This document shows, in pieces, positions 1 through 8,464 of a DNA stretch of 50,000 bases. The notes below the pieces were generated by a model. It did not search any database. It saw only the letters and a program-made list of their open reading frames with translations, and was not told the DNA's origin. Position numbers and translations under genes: made by a program. Source of the DNA: Methylophaga sp. (GTDB lineage Bacteria; Pseudomonadota; Gammaproteobacteria; Nitrosococcales; Methylophagaceae). Position 1 is the stretch's first letter; the number at the start of each line of letters is the position of its first letter. The stretch lies in the NCBI GenBank assembly GCA_026988435.1, contig JALSLH010000056.1, forward strand, positions 1 through 50,000, written 5' to 3'.

Positions 1-452
1 GTATCAATTAGAATCCCAAAATACCCACCAAGAAGAATAAGTATTCCGACCAGTAAACCTATAATGGCCATAATTAAATCACTATATGGCTTGTCTTTTC
101 GACCACCAACTATTAATAGTGACTCAGAAGGATCTCTAGGGTTGTAAAATACATTTACCCTTGGTTTTATGGAGTATTGTTCTTCTAGCTCTTTAGCTTC
201 TTTTCTTGATAAAGTATAAAGAGCAATTTTTGCTCCAATGTACTTCTTGTTGCTAACCTCATATTTATATTCAACGAAAATATCTCTATGCCTTCCAGGG
301 AGAAGTTGAATATTCTCATGATCTTCAATTTTTCCAATAGTGCTAGGCCATCGTTTACTCGGTTCATAGTTCAGTAGCTCTTTTATTGCATGCTTTAACA
401 GCCAAATGGATAGAGCGCAGAAAAATAGGCCACCCCAAACAGTATTACTCAT
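1..452 (-). CDS. DUF3592-type membrane protein, cut off by the window edge
   Basis: The reading frame starts with ATG at 452 and stays open through base 3, giving about 150 residues with the C-terminus outside the window. A GGAG sits 8 bases before the start. An N-terminal hydrophobic segment (about residues 6-20) is followed by an exposed domain. That domain has the DUF3592 pattern: a W-P-S-T-I-G-K-I strand, a V-E-Y-K-Y-E-V strand, then V-N-V-F-Y-N-P-R-D-P with a following S-L-L. A second hydrophobic segment (about residues 130-148) comes near the edge. Two membrane helices bracketing the domain is usual for this family, whose function is not known. The family assignment is from motif memory. 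A 60-residue frame at 185-367 is an out-of-frame shadow of this gene. Confidence 0.72.
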   Translation of the reverse strand, partial: MSNTVWGGLFFCALSIWLLKHAIKELLNYEPSKRWPSTIGKIEDHENIQLLPGRHRDIFVEYKYEVSNKKYIGAKIALYTLSRKEAKELEEQYSIKPRVNVFYNPRDPSESLLIVGGRKDKPYSDLIMAIIGLLVGILILLGGYFGILID

Positions 453-521
453 ATTAGGTTCTCCATGAAGCACTCAGGCATGTTTTTGAAGCATAACTTG
501 TTATTAACAGGCAACAGTCTT

Positions 522-1454
522 CTATAAAGCCCGCCCAAAACTCAACTCAAACCGCTCAGCAAATTCATCCATAGTAAATGTATGATTTTGTGTGCCATGC
601 TGTTCGATTTTAATTGCGCCTAATAATGAGGCTATGCGGCCCGTTGTTTCCCAATCTTTGCCGTGCATAATGCCGTGTAATAAACCGGCGCGATAGGCGT
701 CACCGCAGCCGGTTGGGTCGGCTAGTTGACCTACTTTTGCGCTAGGGATGTCTAGGCGGTTTCCGTCGGTGTAGATGTATGAACCTTCTCCGCCGCGGGT
801 GATGATGAGGGCTTCTACGTGTTCGGCTATTTCATTGGGTGATAAGCCTGTTCTATCTTGGAATAATTGTGCTTCATAATCATTTAAAGTGATATACGTG
901 GCTTGTTTGGCGAAGTTTAATAAATCATCACCATCAAACATGGGTAGGCCTTGACCGGGATCGAAGATAAACGGAATGCCTGCTTCATGCAGTTGTTGAG
1001 CATGTTGAATCATGCCATCGCGGCCATCGGGTGAGACGATGGATAGCGTGATATCTTTGGCTTCATTAATCGATATTTCATGCGCCAAATTCATTGCGCC
1101 GGGGTGGAATGCGGTGATTTGATTATCATCCATATCGGTGGTGATAAAGGCTTGGGCGGTGTAGCTGCCATCTTTAACATGAACATGGCGGCGATTGATA
1201 TCGTGTTTGTCCATCCATGTTGCATAACTTGTGAAATCATTACCTACGGTGCCCATTGGAATAGGTTCATCACCTAATAACTTTAGGTTATAAGCGATAT
1301 TACCGGCGCAGCCACCAAATTCACGGCGCATATTAGGCACTAAGAATGATACGTTTAGCATATGCACCTTGTCGGGCAAGATGTGGTTTTTGAAGTGATC
1401 TGGGAAGACCATAATGGTGTCGAAGGCAAATGAGCCACAAATGAGTGCTGACAT
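522..1454 (-). CDS. PfkB/ribokinase-family sugar or nucleoside kinase
   Basis: The protein has 310 residues, the usual length for the PfkB fold. It carries the C-terminal signature DPTGCGDA at residues 246-253, where Asp252 is the expected catalytic base and GCG forms the anion hole. The N-terminal substrate motif F-G-G-C-A-G-N-I-A lies at about 46-54. These kinases phosphorylate a sugar or nucleoside hydroxyl with ATP in the cytoplasm. The substrate cannot be read from the sequence, and adenosine kinase-like members are a reasonable guess. The start is ATG at 1454 with AAGGAT 6 bases upstream. It lies 4 bases after the RNase D stop codon, so the two genes are almost certainly one transcript. 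Confidence 0.88.
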   Translation of the reverse strand: MSALICGSFAFDTIMVFPDHFKNHILPDKVHMLNVSFLVPNMRREFGGCAGNIAYNLKLLGDEPIPMGTVGNDFTSYATWMDKHDINRRHVHVKDGSYTAQAFITTDMDDNQITAFHPGAMNLAHEISINEAKDITLSIVSPDGRDGMIQHAQQLHEAGIPFIFDPGQGLPMFDGDDLLNFAKQATYITLNDYEAQLFQDRTGLSPNEIAEHVEALIITRGGEGSYIYTDGNRLDIPSAKVGQLADPTGCGDAYRAGLLHGIMHGKDWETTGRIASLLGAIKIEQHGTQNHTFTMDEFAERFELSFGRAL

Positions 1455-1458
1455 AGCG

Positions 1459-2604
1459 TTATCCTTTTGTATTTAACTGGGTTGTATCGGCTGTGATGGA
1501 TAGTTTACCATCAACAAAGCTTTTTAAATGATGGCCGACAATTTCATTGCGCCAGCCTTGTAGTATTGGCAGGTCGGTTTCACCGCTGACCATGCGTTCA
1601 ATTTCTTTGCGTGAGGCAACGGCAACGGGTGCAATGGACTGCTCATCGCAAAATTTTCTGACTAGAGCCATAAGCGCATCGACAATTGCATTTTGTTGTT
1701 GAGAAAGTGGCTGCGTTTTTTTCAATACAGGCCAGTTCTCTTTAGGTTGAGATTTAGCTTGTTTGATTTCTGTTAACAGCGTTTCACCATAGCGTTTGAT
1801 GGTGTTAGCCTCTAAGCCACGGATCATGCTGAATTTGTCGATTGATTCAGGGGCTAATTTAGCAAGGTCGAGTAATACGTCATCTTTTAAAATCCAACGG
1901 CGAGGGCGATTAGATTTGATTGCACGTTGTTCACGCCATGCGGCGAGCTGTTTTAAAATGGCAAGTTGCACACCTTTTAAACGACCAAAGCCTTTTACTT
2001 TTCGCCAAATATTTTCGGGATTAGGTTTGTATGTATCAATATTCGTTAGGTTGGCAAAATCATTTTCTAGCCAGTGTGTACGCTTTTTATCTTCAAGTTG
2101 TTGAATGAGTAATTTATAAACATCTCGCAGATAACGCACGTCATCAGCGGCATAGGTGATTTGAGCAGGATCAAGCGGGCGTTTTGTCCAGTCAGTGCGT
2201 GAATGTGCTTTATCAAGTGCGACATTAAGACATTGCTGAACTAAGTTGCCATAACCAATTTGATCGCCATAGCCTAAAATGGTTGCCGCTATTTGAGTGT
2301 CGAATACATTGCTGGGAAGTTCATCACGAAGCATATAAAATAATTCTAGATCTTGGCGTGCAGCATGAAATACGATTGTAATTTCAGGATTGTAGAGAAT
2401 ATCTAATAGAGGTGATAAATCTTCTAATGTTAGCGGATCAATGCAGGCAATATGTTGTTCGCTAGCGACTTGAATCAAACACAGTTGTGGATAATAGGTT
2501 TTCTCACGTAAAAACTCGGTATCAACGGTTAGCCATGAGCTGTTTGCTATTTGTTGGCAAAAAATGGCTAGTTCAGCCTTGGTATCAATATATTGAACGG
2601 TCAT
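1459..2604 (-). CDS. rnd: Ribonuclease D
   Basis: The 381-residue protein matches RNase D, a 3'-to-5' exonuclease that trims tRNA precursors and other structured RNAs. The DEDD catalytic motifs are visible: DTE at residues 28-30 (ExoI), F-H-A-A-R-Q-D-L-E (ExoII), and Y-A-A-D-D-V-R-Y-L (ExoIII, with the DEDDy tyrosine). An HRDC RNA-binding domain follows, with a typical run near W-R-E-Q-R-A-I-K-S-N-R-P-R. Its length is close to the E. coli enzyme (375). It is the first gene of a two-gene unit with the PfkB kinase, 4 bases apart. Confidence 0.96.
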   Translation of the reverse strand: MTVQYIDTKAELAIFCQQIANSSWLTVDTEFLREKTYYPQLCLIQVASEQHIACIDPLTLEDLSPLLDILYNPEITIVFHAARQDLELFYMLRDELPSNVFDTQIAATILGYGDQIGYGNLVQQCLNVALDKAHSRTDWTKRPLDPAQITYAADDVRYLRDVYKLLIQQLEDKKRTHWLENDFANLTNIDTYKPNPENIWRKVKGFGRLKGVQLAILKQLAAWREQRAIKSNRPRRWILKDDVLLDLAKLAPESIDKFSMIRGLEANTIKRYGETLLTEIKQAKSQPKENWPVLKKTQPLSQQQNAIVDALMALVRKFCDEQSIAPVAVASRKEIERMVSGETDLPILQGWRNEIVGHHLKSFVDGKLSITADTTQLNTKG

Positions 2605-2649
2605 TAGGTTTAAAGGCTGCGTAAGAAAAACGTACAGTATAACGCCTTT

Positions 2650-3543
2650 TTATTGTTCTTCTAACAGCTTTACTTGAGAAATAACATCTGAAATTGCATC
2701 AATAATAATTTCGGGTTCATCTTGAGGGATATTGTGACCACTATGGTTAGCAAAAAGATGTCTGCTGTAAGGTGATAATCGCGTTAAATCTTGCTGTAAT
2801 TCTATCCAGATTTTTTCACGTTGGCGAAGCTTCTCGTTGCCTTCCCATTCTGGCATTCCTCGGCTAATAACAATCAAGGGGATAGTAGGAATGCTGCCAT
2901 TGAGCTGAAGTTGGCGTGAGCTTGTGTATAAGCCCGAAATTTCATAGCCAGCAGTTCGAAAGGCGTGATCTCGTAGGGCTTGAGGCTTAGCGTTGGCTGA
3001 ATCACTTGCGGGAGGGCTAGGTTGTGAAATAATAATATTACGTCGGCCTTTATATGGCGCGGGTAATTTGATATGTAGGCGGTCATATTGTAGTTCATGG
3101 GATGATTCTACTAATATTAATCCAACTACACTTTTGGGATAGAAGTTTGCGAATAGCCGCATATTATAACCACCAAATGAATGGCCCACTAAAATATAGG
3201 GTGGTGAAATATGTGCCGCATTGAGTAAAAGATGTAGCTCATAGGCAATACGTCTACTAGTACGGGGTCTTGGGCCATAATCGCTCCAGCCATATCCGGC
3301 ACGGTCATAAACACAGCTGCGTGTTGTCTGCGAAGATTGTTTTAAAAGTGTTTGCCAATCAGAGGAGTCATCACCCAGCCCTACATCCATAATAACGGTT
3401 GGTTCACCTTCGCCTAAGCATTGAATGTGCAAGCTATAATCGCCAATTTCATAGCGTTCACCGGGAATAGGGGGCAGGCTAACGGCATTGGCAAGTGAGT
3501 GAAACCCACAAAAAAACACCACTAGAAGCCGAGCTGAATTCAT
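2650..3543 (-). CDS. Exported alpha/beta hydrolase
   Basis: The 297-residue protein starts with a short hydrophobic signal (residues about 4-20, ending near A-N-A-V-S), so it is probably secreted to the periplasm. The nucleophile elbow G-H-S-F-G-G puts the catalytic serine at residue 122. A late S-G-H-N-I-P puts the likely catalytic histidine at 270. The D-V-G-L-G-D strand and the Y-D-R-A-G-Y-G-W-S-D segment are typical of epoxide hydrolase or haloperoxidase-like alpha/beta hydrolases. The substrate is unknown. The gene stands 45 bases upstream of rnd on the same strand and may be read with it. Confidence 0.85.
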   Translation of the reverse strand: MNSARLLVVFFCGFHSLANAVSLPPIPGERYEIGDYSLHIQCLGEGEPTVIMDVGLGDDSSDWQTLLKQSSQTTRSCVYDRAGYGWSDYGPRPRTSRRIAYELHLLLNAAHISPPYILVGHSFGGYNMRLFANFYPKSVVGLILVESSHELQYDRLHIKLPAPYKGRRNIIISQPSPPASDSANAKPQALRDHAFRTAGYEISGLYTSSRQLQLNGSIPTIPLIVISRGMPEWEGNEKLRQREKIWIELQQDLTRLSPYSRHLFANHSGHNIPQDEPEIIIDAISDVISQVKLLEEQ

Positions 3544-3613
3544 AAACCACCTTTATTTTCTTATAAGTAATCGACGCCTTGGTAGCCTAAAAGTTTCATA
3601 ATAATGGACGTTG

Positions 3614-3832
3614 CTAAATTTTCGCTAGAATATCCAGCCGATCAAAAGGCCAATTCAATATACTATTATCAGCAAATTTTAAGACTGGAATACGCGTTCC
3701 GTAGCGTTCAACAAGATCATCATCATCACCAATTTCAATCTTATTTACATCTACATTGAGTGTGTTCAATATTGCTTCTGCTTGTTCGCATAAATGACAT
3801 CCTGCAGTAGTTAATAGTGTAATGACGGTCAT
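3614..3832 (-). CDS. Glutaredoxin-like (DUF836) thioredoxin-fold protein
   Basis: This small 72-residue protein has a C-H-L-C redox motif at residues 12-15, preceded by a beta strand and the T-T-A-G loop. The cis-proline segment T-R-I-P-V-L lies around 46-51. This is the DUF836/glutaredoxin-like thioredoxin fold. The two cysteines could form a disulfide, but no substrate can be read. Its ATG overlaps the last four bases of moaB, so translation is coupled to that gene. Confidence 0.88.
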   Translation of the reverse strand: MTVITLLTTAGCHLCEQAEAILNTLNVDVNKIEIGDDDDLVERYGTRIPVLKFADNSILNWPFDRLDILAKI

Positions 3833-4344
3833 TTTTCTAAAAGCCGAGGCATAAGCTCAACAAAATTACAGGGGCGGTGACGAATATCTAATTGATCTTT
3901 TAAAATATCATCCCAAGCAGTTTTACAGGCCCCCGATGAGCCGGGCAAACAAAAGATAAAAGTACCATTTGCTACACCGCCTATAGCACGTGATTGAATG
4001 GTCGATGTGCGGATATCTTGATACGATATTTGACGAAATAACTCGCCAAATCCAGTAATTTCTTTATCTAACAAAACACTAACTGCTTCTGGAGTCCCAT
4101 CGCGCCCTGTTAGGCCTGTTCCCCCCGTCGTGATCACAGCTTGAACATCAGCATCGGCTATCCATTGTGAAATAACGGCACGAATTTGATACATATCATC
4201 ACGAACAATTTGCTGGTCAGATACAAGGTGATTTTCTGCTAAAACACGCTCGCGGAGAACTTTTCCAGAGGTATCGGTCTCTAAAGTGCGTGTATCAGAA
4301 ATAGTGAGTAAGGCAATATTCACCGGAATAAATGCTTTTTCCAT
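3829..4344 (-). CDS. moaB: Molybdenum cofactor biosynthesis protein B
   Basis: The 171-residue protein is the expected length for MoaB, the MogA/MoaB-type molybdopterin-binding domain that handles adenylylation of molybdopterin in cofactor synthesis. The N-terminal V-N-I-A-L-L-T-I-S-D-T-R strand and the T-T-G-G-T-G-L-T-G-R-D loop (residues 72-82) form the molybdopterin-binding site. L-P-G-S-S-G-A sits further on, as in the family. It is first in a pair with the glutaredoxin-like gene (ATGA overlap) and diverges from the OmpA-type lipoprotein gene. No other molybdopterin gene is in the window. Confidence 0.93.
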   Translation of the reverse strand: MEKAFIPVNIALLTISDTRTLETDTSGKVLRERVLAENHLVSDQQIVRDDMYQIRAVISQWIADADVQAVITTGGTGLTGRDGTPEAVSVLLDKEITGFGELFRQISYQDIRTSTIQSRAIGGVANGTFIFCLPGSSGACKTAWDDILKDQLDIRHRPCNFVELMPRLLEK

Positions 4345-4412
4345 GATATAAGTCTCGCTAATAAATAGTAAATGCTAGTATAGTCGCCCTTATTCGAACA
4401 GAGGAGTTTTAA

Positions 4413-5105
4413 ATGAAAAAATTAATAATCGTTGCCACAATGGCTACCTTAGTATCAGCATGTACAACAATGGATGATCCCAATAGGAAAGCTAAAATTG
4501 GGGCTGCAGTAGGCGCAGCAGCGGGTGCTGTAGCTGGTTATGCAGTCGAAGGCGATGCAGGTGGGGCAGCGGTAGGCGCTGTTGTGGGTGCAGCAGCAGG
4601 TGGCGGTATTGGTTATTATATGGATAATCAGCAAAAAGAAATGGAAGCGGCTTTAGCGGAAGAGCAGGCACGCCATGATATAGAGGTAAAACGTTTACAG
4701 GATGAGACCTTAAAAATTGATATTTCTAGCGAAATCTCATTTGATTTTGGTAAAGCAGATTTAAAACCGGCCTTTATGCCAACACTTGAAAAAGTATCAG
4801 AAATTTTGGTGCGTTACCCTCGAACGGTTATTCATGTAGTAGGTCATACCGACAGCGTAGGCTCAGAGAGTTATAATATGGATTTATCACGTCATCGTGC
4901 TCAATCTGTAATCAACTATTTTGTATTACAAGGTATTTCTCACAGTCGCTTAGTGACAGTGGGACGAGGCGAGACAGAACCACGAGCCAGTAACAATACG
5001 GAAGCTGGTCGCCAATTAAATCGTCGAGTAGAAATATATGTCAAACCCGTCATCGAAGGACAAGAATCACAAGCATACGAAACGCCGCAAGGCAGCCAAA
5101 TCTGA
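4413..5105 (+). CDS. OmpA-family lipoprotein with glycine-zipper segment
   Basis: The 230-residue protein starts with a lipoprotein signal whose lipobox L-V-S-A-C puts the acylated cysteine at residue 17. Residues about 25-72 are a Gly/Ala-rich glycine zipper, then a short coiled segment, then a C-terminal OmpA domain (about 100-212). The OmpA domain shows F-D-F-G-K-A-D-L, G-H-T-D-S-V-G-S and N-R-R-V-E-I. The D-L-S-x-x-R-A pattern carries the Asp and Arg that bind diaminopimelate. It should be an outer-membrane lipoprotein tethered to peptidoglycan, like YiaD. A GAGGAG ribosome site lies 8 bases before ATG. The last 17 residues lie beyond the domain and overlap rlmB. Confidence 0.92.
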   Translation: MKKLIIVATMATLVSACTTMDDPNRKAKIGAAVGAAAGAVAGYAVEGDAGGAAVGAVVGAAAGGGIGYYMDNQQKEMEAALAEEQARHDIEVKRLQDETLKIDISSEISFDFGKADLKPAFMPTLEKVSEILVRYPRTVIHVVGHTDSVGSESYNMDLSRHRAQSVINYFVLQGISHSRLVTVGRGETEPRASNNTEAGRQLNRRVEIYVKPVIEGQESQAYETPQGSQI

Positions 5106-5862
5106 TTCACCTTCTGCACAAAATGATCTGATTTTTGGTTTACATGCGATACAGGCAGCGCTCGATGTGCCTGTGTCGCGGATCAAAGAAATCTGGCTAG
5201 CAGATGAACGACACGATGCACGTATTAGTGCCATTATTGCTGGCGCCGAAAAACACGGCATTAAAATTCAAAAAGTAGCACGAGAAGAGCTTGATGAAAT
5301 GCTGCCTGATGTACAACATCAAGGCGGTATAGCTAAAAGTAAACCTCTCAAAGCCTTAGATGAAACAGATTTAGTTCAGCTATTAGAAAACCTAGATGAG
5401 CCCCCTTTTTTATTGATCCTAGATGGTGTGCAAGACCCGCATAATTTAGGCGCGTGTATGCGAACAGCGGAAGCAGCGGGCGCACATGCTGTTATCGCAC
5501 CTAAAGATCGCGCATCAAGTCTTACTCACACCGCGTTAAAAATATCGAGTGGTGCCGCAGAGCGATTACCTTTTATTCAAATTACTAATCTCGCGCGAGT
5601 ATTACGCGAATTACAACATCATGGCGTATGGTTGGTGGGCACATCGGGCGATAGTAATACCACAATTTTTGAAGCCGATTTAAAAGGCCCTTTAGCGATT
5701 GTCTTAGGTGCCGAAGGCCGTGGTATTCGTCGCTTAACGCGTGAAAATTGTGATCAAACGGTTTATATTCCGATGAAGGGCGGAGCAGAAAGTTTAAATG
5801 TTTCTGTGGCCGCAGGGGTGTGTTTATTTGAAGCTGGCAGGCAACGCTTTAAAGCAGGTTAA
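5038..5862 (+). CDS. rlmB: 23S rRNA (guanosine-2'-O-)-methyltransferase RlmB
   Basis: This SpoU-class SAM-dependent RNA methyltransferase modifies G2251 of 23S rRNA in E. coli. The N-terminal substrate-binding domain begins F-G-L-H-A-I-Q-A-A-L. The three SpoU motifs follow: D-P-H-N-L-G-A-C-M-R-T-A-E, L-G-A-E-G-R-G-I-R and I-P-M-K-G-G-A-E-S-L-N-V-S-V-A. At 274 residues it is about 30 longer than E. coli RlmB because of a lysine-rich N-terminal tail. The only in-frame ATG before the conserved domain is 5038, 68 bases inside the lipoprotein gene. A later non-ATG start is possible. The 3' end overlaps the convergent kinase gene by 14 bases. Confidence 0.93.
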   Translation: MSNPSSKDKNHKHTKRRKAAKSDSPSAQNDLIFGLHAIQAALDVPVSRIKEIWLADERHDARISAIIAGAEKHGIKIQKVAREELDEMLPDVQHQGGIAKSKPLKALDETDLVQLLENLDEPPFLLILDGVQDPHNLGACMRTAEAAGAHAVIAPKDRASSLTHTALKISSGAAERLPFIQITNLARVLRELQHHGVWLVGTSGDSNTTIFEADLKGPLAIVLGAEGRGIRRLTRENCDQTVYIPMKGGAESLNVSVAAGVCLFEAGRQRFKAG

Positions 5863-7591
5863 GCGCAGCGCGAAGCTTAGCAGGTTGCACAGGCTTGTGA
5901 AGCAGAATTAAATCACTCTGCTGTGCCTGTTGTAGGCGATCAGGTGCGGTATCGCCGGTGATAAGTAAGGCAGGAATATGCGTATCAAGTTGTGTTCTAA
6001 GTTGTTGAACAACGTCAATACCGTTTACATTATCACGTAGACGAAAGTCAGAGATAATATTATCAGGTGTACTATCAGCACAGAGTAAAGAAGCGGTAAC
6101 TAAATCTGTTGCCCCCAAAACATCACAACCCCAAGATTCAAGTGTCATGCGCATACCGGCAAGTATGCTTTCGTCATCATCAATAATAAGAATACGGCGG
6201 CCTGACAAATTTGTAGGTAGCATAAGTTTTTCTTGTGGAGCAAGCCTGGGAGGAGCTATCTTCAGTTTAAGTCTGAAACGAGTACCTTTACCTAATCGTG
6301 ATACAAGCGATAATTCATGATCAAGAAGTTGAGCTTGTTTTTGAACAATCGCTAAGCCCAGCCCCAGCCCTTGCTGACGATCACGTTCGGCATTATTGAT
6401 TTGATAGAATTCATCAAAAACCTGTTTTTGCTCTTCAGGTGAAATACCTATACCTGTATCCCAAATTTCAATCCAGACTTGATTGTTGCGTTGCCTGCAG
6501 CTCAGCAGAATTCCACCTTTATCAGTATATCTAACAGCATTACTAAGTAAATTACGCAAGATATTTTCTAGTATTATGCTATCACTTCTGACCCAAGCAT
6601 CCTGACAGCTAACTCGCCATTGAAGGTTTTTAGATTCACATTCTATTTTAAAATCACACGCGAGGTTTTGTATGAGTTGAGATACATTTACAGCACTAAA
6701 TCTTGGTGTAATGATGCCGGCATCTAATCGACTAATATCTAATAGAGAGTCTAACAACTGGCTAAGTGATGCTACGGATTGTTTCAAAAAGGAGAGCGTA
6801 TTCTTTCCTGTAGGAGACAGCTTTTCAGCACTAAGCGCCTCAGAAAATAAGCCTAGAGCATGAATGGGTTGACGAAGATCATGGCTGGCCGATGCTAAAA
6901 AACGAGTTTTACGACTATTAGCTTCTTCGGCTATTTGTGTACTGTTAGTTAATTGAGCAACAAGATCAGCATTTTCAAAACGAAGTTGAATTGAAGATAA
7001 TACCGAATGACTTGATCTCTTACCGATGACAAAACAGATCAAAATATCAATAAGGCATAAGAGCGCGATGGCGACATAGGCGGGATCATTTAGTGAAAAC
7101 AAATAGAGGGCAGTTATGCTTAAGGTGCTTAGCATAAACACATAAAAGCTTATCAGCCAATGAGATGAAACAAATGCTGAGCCATTGACAATACCAAAAA
7201 TAAAAACAAATAAAAATAACTGAACCGTGGGTGAGCTAACCTTCAAAAAGAGAATAGCTGATAAACCATAGGATAAGCCAGATGCTAAAGAAGTTAACGT
7301 AATATATCTTCCCCATCGTAAACTTTGTTGTGGAGAAGGCTTGGCTTGGAAATAGCGTTTTGCTAGCCAATATCGAGCTATACCCACACTGAGTGCGTAG
7401 CCTATCCATGGAAACAAGATAATATTATCAACGTCCCCCCAGAGTAAGAACGCCATCACAATGGGTAAAAAAGCCATGCTCAGTGCTAGCTTGGGAAAGT
7501 TTTGATAAATAAAATGAATACCCTGAGCATGAGTTTCTATGCTGAACTCGTCAGAACGAGTATCAAAGAGCTTTTTAAAAAGGGAGGACAT
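5849..7591 (-). CDS. Membrane-bound hybrid sensor histidine kinase / response regulator
   Basis: The 580-residue protein has several membrane helices (about residues 30-195) and no obvious periplasmic sensor loop. A HisKA domain follows with the phospho-acceptor histidine at 237 in S-H-D-L-R-Q-P. The HATPase domain shows the N box (R-N-L-L-S-N-A-V-R, about 346-354), G1 (D-T-G-I-G-I, 378-383) and G2 (G-L-G-L-G-L-A-I-V). A C-terminal receiver domain has an acidic pocket at 472-474, a likely phospho-Asp at 515 and Lys566. The HDLRQP box is typical of hybrid kinases that pair with LuxR-type regulators. It sits 8 bases after the regulator gene, which is its likely partner. The signal is unknown. 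Confidence 0.93.
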   Translation of the reverse strand: MSSLFKKLFDTRSDEFSIETHAQGIHFIYQNFPKLALSMAFLPIVMAFLLWGDVDNIILFPWIGYALSVGIARYWLAKRYFQAKPSPQQSLRWGRYITLTSLASGLSYGLSAILFLKVSSPTVQLFLFVFIFGIVNGSAFVSSHWLISFYVFMLSTLSITALYLFSLNDPAYVAIALLCLIDILICFVIGKRSSHSVLSSIQLRFENADLVAQLTNSTQIAEEANSRKTRFLASASHDLRQPIHALGLFSEALSAEKLSPTGKNTLSFLKQSVASLSQLLDSLLDISRLDAGIITPRFSAVNVSQLIQNLACDFKIECESKNLQWRVSCQDAWVRSDSIILENILRNLLSNAVRYTDKGGILLSCRQRNNQVWIEIWDTGIGISPEEQKQVFDEFYQINNAERDRQQGLGLGLAIVQKQAQLLDHELSLVSRLGKGTRFRLKLKIAPPRLAPQEKLMLPTNLSGRRILIIDDDESILAGMRMTLESWGCDVLGATDLVTASLLCADSTPDNIISDFRLRDNVNGIDVVQQLRTQLDTHIPALLITGDTAPDRLQQAQQSDLILLHKPVQPAKLRAALNLL

Positions 7592-7599
7592 GTTATTGG

Positions 7600-8244
7600 T
7601 TATTTAAAGCCAAACACATTGAGTTGTTTGGCAATTTGGATAAGCTCGGTTCTACTGCTAACATTAAACTTACTAAACAAATCTTTTACATACCCATACA
7701 CAGTATTTTCAGATAGCTTAAGAAACTTACCAATTTCTTTAGTGGTATAACCTTTTTCAATCAGCTGTAAAACATCATGCAATCTAGTAGGTAAGGTTAT
7801 TTCTTTTTGACCATCATCAACAATAATCGGGGAGTTTGCACCCTTTAGACGAGCTTGCCATTTTGGTGGAAGATAAATATTACCAGCCAACACATATTCT
7901 ATCGCATTGACTAATTCTGCCGGTGATGTTGTTTTAGGTAAATACCCTGCCGCACCTTGCTCCATAACTAATTGAACGTCCGTTGAGCTTTCTGAGGCGG
8001 AGACGATAATGACAGGAATTAATGCTTTCTTATCGCGAAGTTCGGCTAAAACCGCAGGTGCACCACCGTTAGGCATTCTGAGATCTAGCAAAATTAAATC
8101 TATATCAATGTGTAAGGTGATTAGTGCCGTAACATCGTTAATGCAAGAGCTTGTAATAATATCAGCAGAAGGAATATATTGATTTAAAACAGCTCGGATC
8201 CCTTCAAGATAGAGCGTGTGGTCATCAATGATAAGGATCTTCAA
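7600..8244 (-). CDS. LuxR/NarL-family response regulator
   Basis: The receiver domain has the D-D-H pocket near residues 7-9, phospho-Asp54 in L-L-D-L-R-M-P and Lys104 in L-P-K-T. A LuxR-type helix-turn-helix follows (about 150-207: K-G-Y-T-T-K-E-I-G ... S-E-N-T-V-Y-G-Y-V). I chose the TTG start at 8244 because AAAGGAAG lies just upstream and the receiver strand begins at once, giving 214 residues. An in-frame ATG at 8295 would add 17 residues but has no visible ribosome site. It is the first gene of a two-gene unit with the hybrid kinase and should control transcription after phosphorylation. Target genes are unknown. Confidence 0.92.
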   Translation of the reverse strand: MKILIIDDHTLYLEGIRAVLNQYIPSADIITSSCINDVTALITLHIDIDLILLDLRMPNGGAPAVLAELRDKKALIPVIIVSASESSTDVQLVMEQGAAGYLPKTTSPAELVNAIEYVLAGNIYLPPKWQARLKGANSPIIVDDGQKEITLPTRLHDVLQLIEKGYTTKEIGKFLKLSENTVYGYVKDLFSKFNVSSRTELIQIAKQLNVFGFK

Positions 8245-8352
8245 TTTACTTCCTTTGTTATCTGAATAGTTTATAGTTTTAGCCAATACTAGCATGATCG
8301 CATGAGATAGATGGAGTGCAAGCGCATAATTATTTTTAATTACTATAAAGTA

Positions 8353-8382
8353 TTGAAAAATAGATGGATAAAACGTTATAAT
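8353..8382 (+). promoter_or_regulatory. Predicted sigma-70 promoter of the rpsF operon
   Basis: A TTGAAA -35 (8353-8358) and a perfect TATAAT -10 (8377-8382) are separated by 18 bases. Transcription would start near 8389, leaving a leader of about 75 bases before rpsF. Confidence 0.75.
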
Positions 8383-8388
8383 GATTGA

Positions 8389-8464
8389 TTACCTGTTAAA
8401 AAGGTAAAACTCCTTGCCTTACCAATATTAATTGATGGGGCTGTATAAACCGTGAGGAGCTCTA
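8389..8464 (+). promoter_or_regulatory. rpsF leader, candidate S6:S18 autoregulatory RNA
   Basis: The leader can form two competing structures. GGTAA (8403-8407) pairs with TTACC (8419-8423), putting CTCCTT (8410-8415) in the loop. CTCCTT is complementary to GAGGAG (8454-8459), which is the rpsF Shine-Dalgarno. A CCG trinucleotide (8450-8452) sits directly beside that pairing. The S6:S18 complex is known to bind a CCG-containing leader motif and repress its own operon. The pairing is read from sequence and the regulatory role is inferred. Confidence 0.45.

Noticed and set aside
185-367. 60-codon minus-strand frame near the left edge
   Set aside because: It is an out-of-frame shadow of the DUF3592 gene, whose own frame is open across the whole left edge and has family motifs.
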